NCBI RefSeq assembly: GCF_002286815.1
Contig: NZ_MUNM01000041.1
Location: forward strand, 1 to 52,480
Length of the DNA: 52,480 bases
Origin: Pseudomonas sp. PICF141
GTDB taxonomy: Bacteria; Pseudomonadota; Gammaproteobacteria; Pseudomonadales; Pseudomonadaceae
Direction of reading: 5' to 3'
Shown here: piece by piece, positions 1 to 9,443 of the stretch
How the letters are laid out: the number at the start of each line of letters is the position of its first letter
How positions within the stretch are numbered: position 1 is the stretch's first letter
Translations under genes and position numbers: made by a program
Notes under the pieces: model-generated
Databases searched by the model: none
The model's input: the letters and a program-made list of their open reading frames with translations, nothing else
Told to the model about the DNA's origin: nothing

Positions 1-1
1 A

Positions 2-78
2 TGGTCGGGGTAAGGGGATTCGAACTCCTGACATCCTGCTCCCAAAGCAGGCGCGCTACCGGACTGCGCTATACCCCG
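2..78 (-). tRNA. tRNA-Pro (anticodon TGG)
   Basis: A complete 77-nt cloverleaf reads on the minus strand, from CGGGGTATAGCGC at the 5' end to CCCCGACCA, with the CCA tail encoded. The anticodon stem CCTGC/GCAGG encloses the loop TTTGGGA, giving anticodon TGG. The T arm GTTCGAATCC is present. It lies 9 bp behind the tRNA-Asn gene in the same direction, so both probably come from one precursor. Confidence 0.96.
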
Positions 79-87
79 GTTTGAAAT

Positions 88-163
88 TGGCTCCGTGACC
101 AGGACTCGAACCTGGGACCCAATGATTAACAGTCATTTGCTCTACCGACTGAGCTATCACGGA
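88..163 (-). tRNA. tRNA-Asn (anticodon GTT)
   Basis: A complete 76-nt cloverleaf on the minus strand starts TCCGTGATAGCTCAGTCGG and ends in GGAGCCA. The acceptor stem TCCGTGA pairs with TCACGGA. The anticodon loop CTGTTAA gives GTT. It is the first gene of the two-tRNA unit, about 105 nt behind the promoter at 269-296. Confidence 0.96.
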
Positions 164-169
164 ACTACA

Positions 170-207
170 TATTTCAATTTACAACTGGTATTTCAATTTA
201 CAACTGT
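170..207. repeat. 19-bp tandem duplication in the tRNA leader
   Basis: TATTTCAATTTACAACTG occurs twice head to tail (170-187 and 189-206), giving a 19-bp period. It lies in the 5' leader of the tRNA precursor, between the promoter and tRNA-Asn. A small palindrome TGAAGC-TT-GCTTCA follows at 207-220. Confidence 0.8.
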
Positions 208-268
208 GAAGCTTGCTTCACCTCTTCGACCCGTTCGCATCGCTGCGTTCGTGTGTCTGAGGCGCGCT

Positions 269-296
269 ATTCTACAATCTTAAGCACCTCTGTCAA
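269..296 (-). promoter_or_regulatory. sigma-70 promoter of the tRNA-Asn/tRNA-Pro unit
   Basis: On the minus strand, TTGACA (291-296) is followed after 16 bp by TAGAAT (269-274). The discriminator just after the -10 box is GC-rich (AGCGCGCC), as in stable-RNA promoters under stringent control. It points straight at the two tRNA genes. Confidence 0.8.
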
Positions 297-429
297 CCCC
301 CTAAATTGCTTTCAAGTTAATGATTTGCAACTTATTTCAGATTCCTGCTTGGGGAGCAGAAACCCTTCAGGGCGACTTACTGCGGGGCGCACTTTACAAG
401 CCTTTTCCTTTGAGTTCAACAGCCTGGCG

Positions 430-456
430 AAAAAAAGGCCTCACAACGCGAGGCCT
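430..456 (-). terminator. rho-independent terminator of clpB
   Basis: On the minus strand the stem AGGCCTC/GAGGCCT with a 7-nt loop is followed by a run of at least six T. It begins about 25 bp after the clpB stop codon. Confidence 0.85.
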
Positions 457-480
457 CTTTCAATTTGCTGCCAGCGGGAA

Positions 481-3045
481 TCAGACGAAAACGATTTCGT
501 CGTTTTCCACCGTGCCCTTGGCCGTCTCGCCTGGCATGTATCGACCGGACAGAATCAGCTGGGCCAACGGGTTCTCGATCCAGCGCTGGATCGCCCGTTT
601 CAGCGGCCGTGCGCCATACACAGGGTCGTAACCGACGGCAATCAGCTTGTCCATCGCTTCCGGGCTCAGCTCAAGCTTCAGCTCGCGCTCAGTCAGGCGG
701 CTACGCAGGCGACCCAACTGGATCTCGGTAATGCCGGCGATCTGATCACGAGCCAGCGGCTCGAAAATCACCACTTCGTCGACCCGGTTGATGAACTCCG
801 GCCGGAAGTGCGTGGAAATCGCATCCATCACCGCGGCGCGTTGCGCTTCGCGATCCCCGATCAGTTCCTGGATCTGCACCGAGCCGAGGTTGGAGGTCAT
901 GACGATCACGGTATTCTTGAAATCCACCGTGCGGCCATGGCTGTCGGTCAAACGGCCATCCTCGAGCACTTGCAGCAAAATGTTGAACACATCCGGATGG
1001 GCCTTCTCGACCTCGTCCAGGAGAATCACCGAGTAAGGCTTGCGACGCACGGCCTCGGTCAGGTAACCGCCCTCTTCATAGCCGACGTAGCCCGGTGGTG
1101 CACCGATCAGTCGAGCCACGGAATGTTTCTCCATGAACTCGGACATGTCGATCCGCACCATCGCTTCTTCGGTATCGAACAGGAACTCGGCCAGCGCCTT
1201 GCACAGCTCGGTTTTACCGACACCGGTCGGGCCGAGAAACATGAACGAGCCGCTCGGGCGATTCGGGTCGGACAACCCGGCGCGGGAACGTCGCACCGCG
1301 TTGGAGACAGCGATCACCGCCTCGTCCTGACCAATCACACGCTGATGCAGCAGACTTTCCATCTTCATCAGTTTTTCGCGCTCGCCCTCGAGCATTTTCG
1401 CCACGGGGATGCCGGTCCACTTCGACACGACTTCAGCGATCTCTTCTTCAGTCACCTTGCTGCGCAACAACTGGTTTTCGCTTTTGCCGTGCTGGTCGAC
1501 CATTTGCAGGCTGCGCTCCAGGTCCGGGATCACGCCGTATTGCAGCTCGGCCATGCGGTTCAGGTCGCCTTTACGGCGTGCGGCTTCCAGCTCCTGACGG
1601 GATTGCTCGATTTTCTGCTGGATCTGCGCCGAACCATGGACTTCGGCTTTTTCCGAGTTCCAGATTTCCTCGAGGTCCGAATACTCACGCTCGTGACGGG
1701 CGATTTCTTCCTGCAGTTTTTCCAGACGTTTCTTCGCCGCGTCGTCGCTTTCTTTCTTCAGCGCCTGGGATTCCACCTTCAGCTGAATCAAACGACGCTC
1801 CAGACGGTCCAGCACTTCGGGCTTGGAGTCGATCTCCATGCGGATGCGGCTGGCGGCTTCGTCGATCAGGTCGATGGCCTTGTCCGGCAGCTGGCGGTCA
1901 GTGATGTAGCGATGACTGAGCTTGGCCGCGGCGATAATCGCGCCGTCGGTGATCGCCACCTTGTGGTGAACCTCGTAACGCTCTTTCAGGCCACGCAGAA
2001 TGGCGATGGTGTCTTCTTCGCTCGGCTCATCCACCAGGACTTTCTGGAAGCGCCGTTCGAGGGCCGCGTCCTTCTCTATATATTGGCGGTATTCGTTGAG
2101 CGTGGTCGCGCCGACGCAATGCAGCTCACCACGGGCCAACGCTGGCTTGAGCATGTTGCCCGCATCCATCGAACCTTCGCCCTTGCCGGCGCCGACCATG
2201 GTGTGCAGTTCGTCGATGAACAGAATGATCTGCCCTTCCTGCTTCGACAGTTCGTTGAGCAGGGACTTGAGGCGTTCTTCAAACTCGCCGCGGTATTTGG
2301 CACCAGCAATCAAAGCCCCCATGTCCAGGGACAACAGACGCTTGCCTCTCAGGCCATCCGGGACTTCGCCATTGATGATGCGCTGGGCCAGGCCTTCGGC
2401 GATGGCGGTTTTACCCACGCCAGGCTCACCGATCAGGACCGGGTTGTTCTTGGTGCGGCGTTGCAGAACCTGAATGGTGCGACGAATTTCGTCGTCACGG
2501 CCGATCACTGGATCGAGCTTGCCTTCTTCGGCGCGCTTGGTCAGGTCAATGGTGTATTTGTCGAGCGCCTGGCGTGACTCTTCGTGGTTGGCGTCATTGA
2601 CGGCCTCACCGCCGCGCAGGTTGTTGATCGCATTTTCCAGGGCTTTTTTACTTACGCCTTGGCTCAGCAACAATTTGCCGAGTTTGCTGTTCTCGTCCAT
2701 CGCGGCGAGCAGCACCAGTTCGCTGGAGATGAATTGGTCACCCTTCTGCTGGGCCAGGCGGTCAGCCTGGTTGAGCAGGCGCGCCAGATCCTGGGACATG
2801 TTCACGTCGCCGGTGGGGTTCTGGATTTTTGGTAGCTGATCGAGAGCTTTGGTCAGCTCCTTGCGCAAGCTGTTGACGTCGAAACCCACTTGCATCAGCA
2901 GGGGTTTGATCGAACCGCCTTGCTGCTCAAGCATAGCCTGCATCAAATGCGCCGGCTCAATGGCCGGATGGTCGAGGCCGACGGCCAGGGATTGGGCGTC
3001 GGACAAGGCTAACTGCAACTTGCTGGTTAAACGGTCTATACGCAT
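481..3045 (-). CDS. clpB: ATP-dependent disaggregase ClpB
   Basis: Hexameric AAA+ chaperone that works with DnaK/DnaJ/GrpE to pull polypeptides out of aggregates in the cytoplasm. The 854-residue product has the family layout: a Clp N domain (about 1-145), NBD1 with Walker A GEPGVGKT at 206-213 and Walker B ILFIDELH, a long charged coiled-coil M domain (about 410-520), and NBD2 with Walker A GPTGVGKT and Walker [11 protein letters not shown]. The M domain separates ClpB from ClpA/ClpC. The ATG at 3043-3045 has an AAGGAAGG ribosome-binding site. A near-consensus sigma-32 promoter lies 70-100 bp upstream, so heat-shock control is expected. It follows pgeF in the same direction and ends at its own terminator. 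Confidence 0.98.
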   Translation of the reverse strand: MRIDRLTSKLQLALSDAQSLAVGLDHPAIEPAHLMQAMLEQQGGSIKPLLMQVGFDVNSLRKELTKALDQLPKIQNPTGDVNMSQDLARLLNQADRLAQQKGDQFISSELVLLAAMDENSKLGKLLLSQGVSKKALENAINNLRGGEAVNDANHEESRQALDKYTIDLTKRAEEGKLDPVIGRDDEIRRTIQVLQRRTKNNPVLIGEPGVGKTAIAEGLAQRIINGEVPDGLRGKRLLSLDMGALIAGAKYRGEFEERLKSLLNELSKQEGQIILFIDELHTMVGAGKGEGSMDAGNMLKPALARGELHCVGATTLNEYRQYIEKDAALERRFQKVLVDEPSEEDTIAILRGLKERYEVHHKVAITDGAIIAAAKLSHRYITDRQLPDKAIDLIDEAASRIRMEIDSKPEVLDRLERRLIQLKVESQALKKESDDAAKKRLEKLQEEIARHEREYSDLEEIWNSEKAEVHGSAQIQQKIEQSRQELEAARRKGDLNRMAELQYGVIPDLERSLQMVDQHGKSENQLLRSKVTEEEIAEVVSKWTGIPVAKMLEGEREKLMKMESLLHQRVIGQDEAVIAVSNAVRRSRAGLSDPNRPSGSFMFLGPTGVGKTELCKALAEFLFDTEEAMVRIDMSEFMEKHSVARLIGAPPGYVGYEEGGYLTEAVRRKPYSVILLDEVEKAHPDVFNILLQVLEDGRLTDSHGRTVDFKNTVIVMTSNLGSVQIQELIGDREAQRAAVMDAISTHFRPEFINRVDEVVIFEPLARDQIAGITEIQLGRLRSRLTERELKLELSPEAMDKLIAVGYDPVYGARPLKRAIQRWIENPLAQLILSGRYMPGETAKGTVENDEIVFV

Positions 3046-3116
3046 GGGTCACCTTCCTTTTGAGCAGGCCGGACCTATAAACATCCTGAATGAAGAAACC
3101 TGCCAGATACCGCTAT

Positions 3117-3144
3117 AGATGCGGTCGATTCTGGAAGATTCAAG
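3117..3144 (-). promoter_or_regulatory. sigma-32 (heat-shock) promoter of clpB
   Basis: On the minus strand CTTGAAT (3138-3144) is followed after 13 bp by CCGCATCT (3117-3124). The sigma-32 consensus is CTTGAAA, 13-14 bp, CCCCATNT, so only one base differs in each box. It is correctly placed and oriented for clpB. Confidence 0.8.
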
Positions 3145-3174
3145 CGTCGAGATATTGATGCAGATCAGAGAAGC

Positions 3175-3900
3175 TTAGCGTTCGAGCCAGACCAGAGAGG
3201 CAAACCGACCGGTGCGTGGACTGCGGCGGTAAGAAAAGAAACGAGGATCGGTCACGGTGCAAAAACCGCCACCATAAACAGCAGTAACACCGCGAGCGGC
3301 CAGGCGCAAACGCGCCAGCTCATAAATGTCGGCCATGAACTTGCCGGCGTTGTGGCTTGGTACAAAGGCTTTGGCGGTTTCGGGCAATTGCTCGACGAAG
3401 GTTTCGCGCACTTCCGGGCCGACCTCAAAGGCTTGTGGGCCAATGGCCGGGCCAAGCCAGACCAGCACGTCTTGAGGCGGCACGGCCAGACTGTCGAGCG
3501 TCGCCTCCAGCACACCCGCCGCCAACCCGCGCCAACCGGCGTGGGCCGCTGCTACGCGAGTGCCGGCACGGTCGCAGAACAGCGCTGGCAGGCAATCAGC
3601 GGTCATCGCGGTGCAGGCGATACCGGGTGTTGACGTCCAGCTCGCATCGGCAGTGGCTACCAGGCCTGGGTCAGCCTGGACCACGACAATACCGTGAACC
3701 TGCTTTAACCAGGCCGGTTGAATAGAGAAGTGATCGGTGAGGCGACGGCGGTTCTCGGCGACGGCTTCAGGGCTGTCGTCAACGTGATCGCCCAGGTTGA
3801 GGCTGTCGAACGGCGCCAGGCTGACGCCGCCCGCACGGGTGGTAACGCAGGCTTTTACCCCGGCAGGCGCAGGCCAGTCGGGAATCAGCCAGTCACTCAT
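3175..3900 (-). CDS. pgeF: peptidoglycan editing factor PgeF (YfiH/laccase-domain family)
   Basis: A 241-residue protein of the YfiH family. Members have been described as multicopper polyphenol oxidases, purine nucleoside phosphorylases, and factors that prevent misincorporation of L-Ser into the peptidoglycan stem. The metal-site motifs are visible: MTADCLPALFCD (Cys ligand), AAAHAGWRG (His ligand) and WLGPAIGP. The ATG overlaps the rluD stop codon by 4 bp (ATGA), so translation is probably coupled. clpB follows 129 bp downstream with its own promoter and no visible terminator between. The family assignment is firm; the in vivo substrate is less certain. Confidence 0.93.
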   Translation of the reverse strand: MSDWLIPDWPAPAGVKACVTTRAGGVSLAPFDSLNLGDHVDDSPEAVAENRRRLTDHFSIQPAWLKQVHGIVVVQADPGLVATADASWTSTPGIACTAMTADCLPALFCDRAGTRVAAAHAGWRGLAAGVLEATLDSLAVPPQDVLVWLGPAIGPQAFEVGPEVRETFVEQLPETAKAFVPSHNAGKFMADIYELARLRLAARGVTAVYGGGFCTVTDPRFFSYRRSPRTGRFASLVWLER

Positions 3901-4859
3901 CCGATGAACGCCTCACGGTCTTGCTTGAGCAGCGACAGCAACCAGACGAAGTCATCCGGCAATGGCGATTCCCAGCTCATGCGTTTACCGGTGGTCGGAT
4001 GATCCAACTCCAGGAATCGCGCATGCAGCGCCTGACGCGGGAAATTCTTCAAGGATTCGACCATGGTCACACTGGCAGCCGGTGGAATTCGGAAACGACC
4101 GCCGTAGGCAGGATCCCCGACCAACGGGTAGTTGATGTGCGCCATGTGCACGCGAATCTGGTGCGTACGACCGGTTTCCAGCTTGACCCGCACGTGGGTG
4201 TGGGAACGGAAACGCTCGAGCACGCGGTAGTGGCTGACGGCTTGCTTGCCACCTTCCATTACGGCCATGCGCTGGCGTTGCTGGCCATGACGACCGATCG
4301 GCGCGTTGATCTTGCCGCCGGCGGTCACCACACCGATCACGATGCATTCATAGATCCGGCTTACGCTGCGGCTCTGCAATTGCGTGACAAGTTGTGTTTG
4401 TGCCTGAATGGTCTTGGCCACCACCATCAGCCCGGTGGTGTCCTTGTCCAGGCGATGCACGATACCGGCGCGGGGCACATTGATAATGTCCGGCACGTGG
4501 TGCAGCAAGGCGTTGAGCAAGGTGCCATCGGCGTGACCGGCGGCAGGATGCACCACCAGGCCTGCAGGCTTGTTGATCACCAGGATGTCGTCGTCTTCAT
4601 AGACGATGTCCAGCTCGATGTCTTGAGCGATCCATTCGCCTTGAGCTTCCTGCTCGGCAGTGAGTTCAAGGATGGCGCCACCGTGAACGATGTCTCGCGG
4701 GCGGATTACCGCCCCATCCACAGTCAGGCGGCCGTCTTTGATCCAGGCGGAAAGGCGCGAGCGCGAGTGCTCAGCGAATAGTTGTGCGGCGACTTGATCG
4801 AGGCGTTGGCCGCCCAATTCGGACGGCACCTCTGCGCGAAGTTCAATTTTATCGGACAT
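3897..4859 (-). CDS. rluD: 23S rRNA pseudouridine synthase RluD
   Basis: Makes pseudouridines in helix 69 of 23S rRNA (1911/1915/1917 in E. coli numbering), needed for efficient ribosome assembly. The 320-residue product has an N-terminal S4 RNA-binding domain (about 15-75) and the RluA-family catalytic motif [10 protein letters not shown] with catalytic Asp138. I chose the ATG at 4857-4859 ([10 protein letters not shown]), which gives the usual family length; an in-frame start 21 bp upstream would add only MPTPSLS. The gene is divergent from bamD across about 150 bp and overlaps pgeF by 4 bp, the same order as in other pseudomonads. Confidence 0.96.
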   Translation of the reverse strand: MSDKIELRAEVPSELGGQRLDQVAAQLFAEHSRSRLSAWIKDGRLTVDGAVIRPRDIVHGGAILELTAEQEAQGEWIAQDIELDIVYEDDDILVINKPAGLVVHPAAGHADGTLLNALLHHVPDIINVPRAGIVHRLDKDTTGLMVVAKTIQAQTQLVTQLQSRSVSRIYECIVIGVVTAGGKINAPIGRHGQQRQRMAVMEGGKQAVSHYRVLERFRSHTHVRVKLETGRTHQIRVHMAHINYPLVGDPAYGGRFRIPPAASVTMVESLKNFPRQALHARFLELDHPTTGKRMSWESPLPDDFVWLLSLLKQDREAFIG

Positions 4860-4885
4860 GCTCAGACTAGGCGTCGGCACAGCCT

Positions 4886-4915
4886 TTGGTTTCGGCTGCG
4901 CGCTTGTGGTTAAAT
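4886..4915 (+). promoter_or_regulatory. candidate sigma-70 promoter of bamD
   Basis: TTGGTT (4886-4891) is followed after 18 bp by TTAAAT (4910-4915). A hairpin GCCCCG/CGGGGC (about 4929-4951) sits in the resulting leader of about 90 nt before the bamD start. The boxes are moderate matches only. Confidence 0.4.
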
Positions 4916-5010
4916 ACGGCGTCTTTTGCCCCGAGGCTTTTCAACGGGGCACTCATCATAACAGGACGGCCCCGCCCAAGACAGCGGCCGTCATAGGGAC
5001 GCAAGCCGCC

Positions 5011-6033
5011 ATGCAAGTGAAACACCTGCTGCTGATCGCCATCCTCGCATTGACCGCTGCTTGCTCATCGAAGGAAGTCGTAGACGAAAACCTGAGCGAA
5101 GTCGAGCTGTACCAGCAGGCTCAGCACGATCTGGACAACAATAGCTACACCGCCGCCACAGCCAAGCTCAAGGCCCTGGAGTCGCGTTATCCGTTCGGTC
5201 GCTACGCCGATCAGGCTCAACTTGAGCTCATCTACGCCAACTACAAGAATACCGAGCCAGAGGCTGCAAAATCCGCCGCCGAGCGTTTCATCCGCCTGCA
5301 CCCGCAGCATCCGAATGTCGATTACGCCTATTACCTCAAAGGTCTGACGTCTTTCGACCAGGACGTCGGCCTGCTCGCGCGCTTCCTGCCGCTGGACATG
5401 ACCAAGCGTGACCCGGGCGCCGCTCGCGACTCCTACAACGAGTTTGCCCAGCTGACCAGCCGCTTCCCGAACAGCCGCTACTCGCCGGATGCCAAGCAGC
5501 GCATGATCTACCTGCGCAATTTGCTGGCTTCCTACGAGATTCACGTTGCCGACTATTACCTGACCCGTCAGGCCTATGTCGCCGCCGCGAACCGTGGTCG
5601 TTACGTGGTGGAAAACTTCCAGGAAACCCCTTCGGTCGGTGACGGCCTGGCAGTGATGACTGAAGCCTACCAGCGTCTGCACCTGGACGAACTGGCCGCG
5701 ACCACCCTCGAAACCCTGAAGCTCAACTACCCGAACCACCCAAGCCTGGTGGACGGTCAGTTCGTGCCTTCGAAGGACGAAGCCGACAACCGTTCATGGC
5801 TGAGCAAGGCCACGCTGGGCCTGATCGAATCCCGCCCACCGCTGCCGCCAGGTGAAACCCGCGCCAACCAGGACGTGCAGCGACAGTTCCAGGACGCCAA
5901 GGACGCGATTCCGAACGAGCTCAAGCCTAAAGATGAAGACGGCGAGGTGATCGAAGAAGAGCAGCACGAGTCCGAAGCCAACAACACCGACCGCTCGTGG
6001 TTCAGCTACATGACTTTCGGCGTGTTCGACTGA
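5011..6033 (+). CDS. bamD: outer-membrane assembly lipoprotein BamD (ComL)
   Basis: Essential lipoprotein partner of BamA in the machine that inserts beta-barrel proteins into the outer membrane. The product is 340 residues. The ATG at 5011 gives a clean lipoprotein signal peptide, [18 protein letters not shown], with lipobox LTAAC and acylated Cys18; an in-frame start 153 bp upstream would bury this signal and is rejected. The mature part consists of TPR-like helical repeats with family motifs such as [19 protein letters not shown] and [15 protein letters not shown]. The acidic C-terminal tail (about 300-325) is longer than in E. coli BamD. A terminator follows the stop codon. Confidence 0.97.
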   Translation: MQVKHLLLIAILALTAACSSKEVVDENLSEVELYQQAQHDLDNNSYTAATAKLKALESRYPFGRYADQAQLELIYANYKNTEPEAAKSAAERFIRLHPQHPNVDYAYYLKGLTSFDQDVGLLARFLPLDMTKRDPGAARDSYNEFAQLTSRFPNSRYSPDAKQRMIYLRNLLASYEIHVADYYLTRQAYVAAANRGRYVVENFQETPSVGDGLAVMTEAYQRLHLDELAATTLETLKLNYPNHPSLVDGQFVPSKDEADNRSWLSKATLGLIESRPPLPPGETRANQDVQRQFQDAKDAIPNELKPKDEDGEVIEEEQHESEANNTDRSWFSYMTFGVFD

Positions 6034-6054
6034 CATACCAGGTTGTGCATAAAA

Positions 6055-6080
6055 GGGAGACTTTCGGGTCTCCCTTTTTT
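6055..6080 (+). terminator. terminator after bamD
   Basis: The stem GGGAGAC (6055-6061) / GTCTCCC (6068-6074) encloses a 6-nt loop and is followed by six T. It starts 21 bp after the bamD stop codon. Confidence 0.9.
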
Positions 6081-6160
6081 ATTTCCGCTCTTCAATTGCA
6101 CTGTGCGCCTGCCATGTCCTTGGCTAAACTGCCAATTCACTCGTCAAAAAGCAGCTCACC

Positions 6161-6394
6161 ATGCTTCGTTTATTATTCTGGATCGCCCTGATTGCCGCTG
6201 CGGTATGGCTCTGGCGCAAATTCAAGGCGCCGGTTTCGGGCGCCAACACGCCGCGAGAGCAAGACGCGCCACCCATGGTCCGCTGCGCTCATTGCGGCGT
6301 ACATCTTCCCCGCGACCGCGCGCTGAGCCTTCAACAACAGTGGTATTGCAGCCAGGCTCACCTTGAGCAAGGCCCGGGCTCCAGTGATCGCTGA
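6161..6394 (+). CDS. PP0621-family small membrane zinc-finger protein
   Basis: A 77-residue protein with one N-terminal membrane helix (about 2-17, LRLLFWIALIAAAVWLW) and a cytoplasmic metal-binding module, CAHC at the front and WYCSQAH at the back (CxxC...CxxH). It resembles the Pseudomonas family named after P. putida PP_0621, whose function is unknown to me. Its 3' end overlaps the chosen pilS start (GTG 6384) by 11 bp, so the two are translationally linked. Constant placement next to a membrane sensor kinase suggests a role in or near pilus regulation, but that is inference. Confidence 0.75.
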   Translation: MLRLLFWIALIAAAVWLWRKFKAPVSGANTPREQDAPPMVRCAHCGVHLPRDRALSLQQQWYCSQAHLEQGPGSSDR

Positions 6395-7973
6395 GACGCC
6401 CAGTCCAGGCAACAAACAGGCCCAGCGACTGCTGCGCCTCTATCACCTCTACCGATTAAGCATCGGTATCACTTTGGTGCTGTTGATCTCCAGCAACATG
6501 GACAACCAGTTGCTGACGTTTGCCAATGACGACTTGCTGCGCAACGGCAGCTGGTTGTACCTGGTGCTGAATATCCTGCTGGTGGTCTTTCTGGAGAACA
6601 CCCGGCGCCCGGCGCAGTTGTTCGGTCTGGCGCTGGTCGATGTCCTGCTGCTATGCGGTCTGTTTTATGCCGCTGGCGGCATGCCCAGCGCCATTGGCAA
6701 CCTGTTGATCGTGTCGGTGGTCATCAGCAATACCCTGCTGCGCGGGCGCATCGGCCTGCTGATTGCGGCTGTTGGCGCCCTCGGCATCGTGGGTTTGAGC
6801 TTCCTTCTGAGCTTCAGCCACCCCACCAGCCCCAACGACTACCTGCAAATCGGCACGCTCGGCGCCCTGTGTTTTATCGCGGCCTTGCTGGTGCAAGGCT
6901 TGATCCGAAGAATTGAAGTCAGCGAAACCCTGGCCGAGCAGCGAGCCAGTGAAGTGCTCGGCCTTGAAGCCCTCAACGCGTTGATTTTGCAACGTATGCG
7001 CACGGGCATTCTGGTGCTCGACGAGCAACGGCGTGTGCAATTGGCCAATCACAGCGCCTTGACCTTGCTGGGTCGGGAAAAACTCGATGGACAACTGATC
7101 GACGACCATTCGATGCCGTTGGTCGAACGACTCCAACTGTGGTTCAACAATCCGACTTTGCGCCCGCAAAGCCTGAAAATCGCCAGCAACGGCCTGGAGC
7201 TGCAACCGAGCTTCATTGCCCTGGACCAAAGCCCACACCACCAGACGCTGGTTTTTCTCGAAGACATTGCCCAAATCGCCCAGCAGGCCCAACAACTTAA
7301 ACTCGTCGCCCTCGGCCGCCTGACTGCCGGTATTGCCCATGAGATCCGCAATCCACTAGGCGCCATTAGTCATGCCGCGCAGTTACTGCAGGAATCCGAG
7401 GAACTGAACAGCACGGATCGGCGTCTGACGCAGATTATTCAAGACCACTCTCAGCGAATGAATCGGGTAATCGAAAACGTCCTGCAGCTGTCCCGTCGCC
7501 AGCGAACCGTGGCGCAACGGCTGAATTTGCGACCATGGCTGGAGCACTTCGTGGCCGAAGTCCGCGAGGGGGCAACCGAGCGTCAGCACATTCACCTGCG
7601 AATCGGTGGCGGAGACTTCAGAACCTTGATGGATCCGAATCAGCTGACACAGATTCTCGACAATCTGTTGCGCAACGCCTGGCACCATAGTGCCCTGCAC
7701 CATTATCAGGCGCAGGTCTGGCTCGAGTTGTTTATTGACTCGGACAGCCAGTTGCCGATCCTTGAAGTCCTGGACGATGGCCCCGGCGTGGCGCCGGACC
7801 AGCGTTCGCATCTGTTCGAACCGTTCTTCACCACCAGCAGCCAGGGTACTGGCCTGGGGCTTTATCTGTCCCGTGAGCTGTGCGAAAGCAATCAAGCCCG
7901 CCTAGACTTCAACCCACGCCAAGGCGGCGGCTGCTTTCGCATCACCTTTGCTCACGGACGGAAACAAAGTTGA
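6384..7973 (+). CDS. pilS: type IV pilus sensor histidine kinase PilS
   Basis: Inner-membrane kinase that phosphorylates PilR to control pilin transcription. The product is 529 residues: about six hydrophobic helices in the first 190 residues, a PAS-like linker, then the kinase core with H box GIAHEIRNP, N box ILDNLLRNAWHHS, DDGPGV and GTGLGLYLS. With the GTG at 6384 the phospho-acceptor is His319, the same number recalled for P. aeruginosa PilS, which favours this start over the TTG at 6363 (7 codons earlier). The start overlaps the preceding small gene and the stop lies 2 bp before pilR, so the three probably form one operon. Confidence 0.92.
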   Translation: MIAETPSPGNKQAQRLLRLYHLYRLSIGITLVLLISSNMDNQLLTFANDDLLRNGSWLYLVLNILLVVFLENTRRPAQLFGLALVDVLLLCGLFYAAGGMPSAIGNLLIVSVVISNTLLRGRIGLLIAAVGALGIVGLSFLLSFSHPTSPNDYLQIGTLGALCFIAALLVQGLIRRIEVSETLAEQRASEVLGLEALNALILQRMRTGILVLDEQRRVQLANHSALTLLGREKLDGQLIDDHSMPLVERLQLWFNNPTLRPQSLKIASNGLELQPSFIALDQSPHHQTLVFLEDIAQIAQQAQQLKLVALGRLTAGIAHEIRNPLGAISHAAQLLQESEELNSTDRRLTQIIQDHSQRMNRVIENVLQLSRRQRTVAQRLNLRPWLEHFVAEVREGATERQHIHLRIGGGDFRTLMDPNQLTQILDNLLRNAWHHSALHHYQAQVWLELFIDSDSQLPILEVLDDGPGVAPDQRSHLFEPFFTTSSQGTGLGLYLSRELCESNQARLDFNPRQGGGCFRITFAHGRKQS

Positions 7974-7975
7974 AC

Positions 7976-9316
7976 ATGAGCCCACGGCAAAAAATCCTGA
8001 TCGTCGACGATGAGCCGGATATCCGCGAACTCCTGGAAATAACCCTGGGACGGATGAAACTTGACACCTTTAGTGCGCGCAACCTCGCAGAAGCGCAAGC
8101 ACTGCTGGCGCGGGAGGCGTTCGATCTGTGCCTGACCGACATGCGCCTGCCCGACGGCACCGGTCTGGCGCTGGTACAGCACATCCAGCAGCGCTATGCG
8201 CAAGTGCCAGTGGCGATGATTACCGCCTATGGCAGCCTGGAAACGGCAATCAACGCCCTCAAGGCTGGCGCCTTCGACTTTCTGACCAAACCCGTTGACC
8301 TCACCCGCCTGCGCGAACTGGTCACCAGCGCTTTGAGTTTGCCGGCACCCAGCGGTGCCAGCAGCGCCATTGACCGGCGGCTGCTGGGTGACTCACTGCC
8401 GATGCGCAGCCTGCGTAAACAAATCGACAAACTCGCCCGCAGCCAGGCTCCGGTGTACATCAGCGGCGAATCCGGTAGCGGCAAGGAGCTGGTTGCCCGA
8501 CTGATCCACGACCAAGGCCCGCGCGCCAGCCGACCGTTCGTGCCAGTGAACTGCGGGGCGATCCCGTCAGAATTGATGGAAAGCGAATTTTTCGGCCATC
8601 GAAAAGGCAGTTTCAGCGGCGCTATCGAAGACAAACCCGGGTTATTTCAGGCCGCCCATGGCGGTACTTTGTTTCTCGATGAGGTGGCAGACCTGCCATT
8701 GGCAATGCAAGTCAAACTTTTGCGCGCCATTCAAGAGAAAGCCGTGCGCAGCATCGGTGGACAGCAGGAAACCGTGGTGGATGTACGCATTCTTTGCGCC
8801 ACCCACAAAGACCTCGATACAGAAGTCGCCGCCGAACGCTTTCGCCAAGACTTGTACTATCGCCTTAATGTGATCGAATTGCGGGTGCCGCCCTTGCGCG
8901 AACGCCGCGACGACATTGAGCTTCTGGCCAACAATATGCTCAAGCGGTTGGTAACTGGCACTGGCCAACCCGCGACAAAACTCCACCCGCAAGCCCTCGA
9001 AGCACTGAAAAACTATCGTTTCCCAGGAAACGTGCGGGAATTGGAGAACATGCTTGAGCGGGCTCACACCTTATGCGAAAACAAACAAATTGACGCCAGC
9101 GACTTGCGGCTGGCCGAGGGCAACTGCAACCCGGACGGCGATGTGCCAGACCTGACGCAGATCGACAACCTGGAAGCTTATCTGGAAAACGTCGAACGCA
9201 AACTCATCCTCCAGGCTTTGGAAGAAACCCGCTGGAACCGCACAGCGGCGGCTCAGCGGTTGAATCTGTCGTTTCGGTCGATGCGTTACAGGCTCAAGAA
9301 ATTGGGGCTGGATTGA
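7976..9316 (+). CDS. pilR: sigma-54-dependent response regulator PilR
   Basis: NtrC-type activator of sigma-54 (RpoN) promoters such as that of the major pilin. The 446-residue product has a receiver domain with phospho-acceptor Asp55 (CLTDMRLPDG), a AAA+ domain with Walker A GESGSGKE (164-171) and Walker B GGTLFLDEVADL, and a C-terminal Fis-type helix-turn-helix (RTAAAQRLNLSFRSMRYRLKKL). The sigma-54 contact loop, normally GAFTGA, reads GSFSGA at 211-216. I start at ATG 7976, 2 bp after pilS; the upstream in-frame extension would lie inside pilS. An inverted REP pair follows the stop codon. Confidence 0.96.
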   Translation: MSPRQKILIVDDEPDIRELLEITLGRMKLDTFSARNLAEAQALLAREAFDLCLTDMRLPDGTGLALVQHIQQRYAQVPVAMITAYGSLETAINALKAGAFDFLTKPVDLTRLRELVTSALSLPAPSGASSAIDRRLLGDSLPMRSLRKQIDKLARSQAPVYISGESGSGKELVARLIHDQGPRASRPFVPVNCGAIPSELMESEFFGHRKGSFSGAIEDKPGLFQAAHGGTLFLDEVADLPLAMQVKLLRAIQEKAVRSIGGQQETVVDVRILCATHKDLDTEVAAERFRQDLYYRLNVIELRVPPLRERRDDIELLANNMLKRLVTGTGQPATKLHPQALEALKNYRFPGNVRELENMLERAHTLCENKQIDASDLRLAEGNCNPDGDVPDLTQIDNLEAYLENVERKLILQALEETRWNRTAAAQRLNLSFRSMRYRLKKLGLD

Positions 9317-9321
9317 GGGCC

Positions 9322-9414
9322 TCTTCGCGGGCAAGCCTCGCTCCTACAGGTTGATATCGTTCACAAACTTATTGATCGACTCAAACCTGTAGGAGCGAGG
9401 CTTGCCCGCGAAGG
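9322..9414. repeat. inverted REP pair (REPIN) after pilR
   Basis: Two copies of a REP unit (core GGAGCGAGGCTTGCCCGCG) in opposite orientation, at 9322-9350 and 9387-9414, enclose about 36 bp. The transcript would fold into a long hairpin. It lies between convergent pilR and thiO. Confidence 0.9.
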
Positions 9415-9443
9415 CGTTCTGCCCGACAACAAAAATCATGCGG

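Noticed and set aside
253..2577. 774-codon open frame on the plus strand opposite clpB
   Set aside because: It is the antisense shadow of clpB in high-GC DNA; clpB matches its family end to end and the antisense product has no recognisable domain.
9322..9414. Inverted repeats with unique spacers considered as CRISPR
   Set aside because: Only two units per locus, in opposite orientation, palindromic, and of known REP type; no cas genes.
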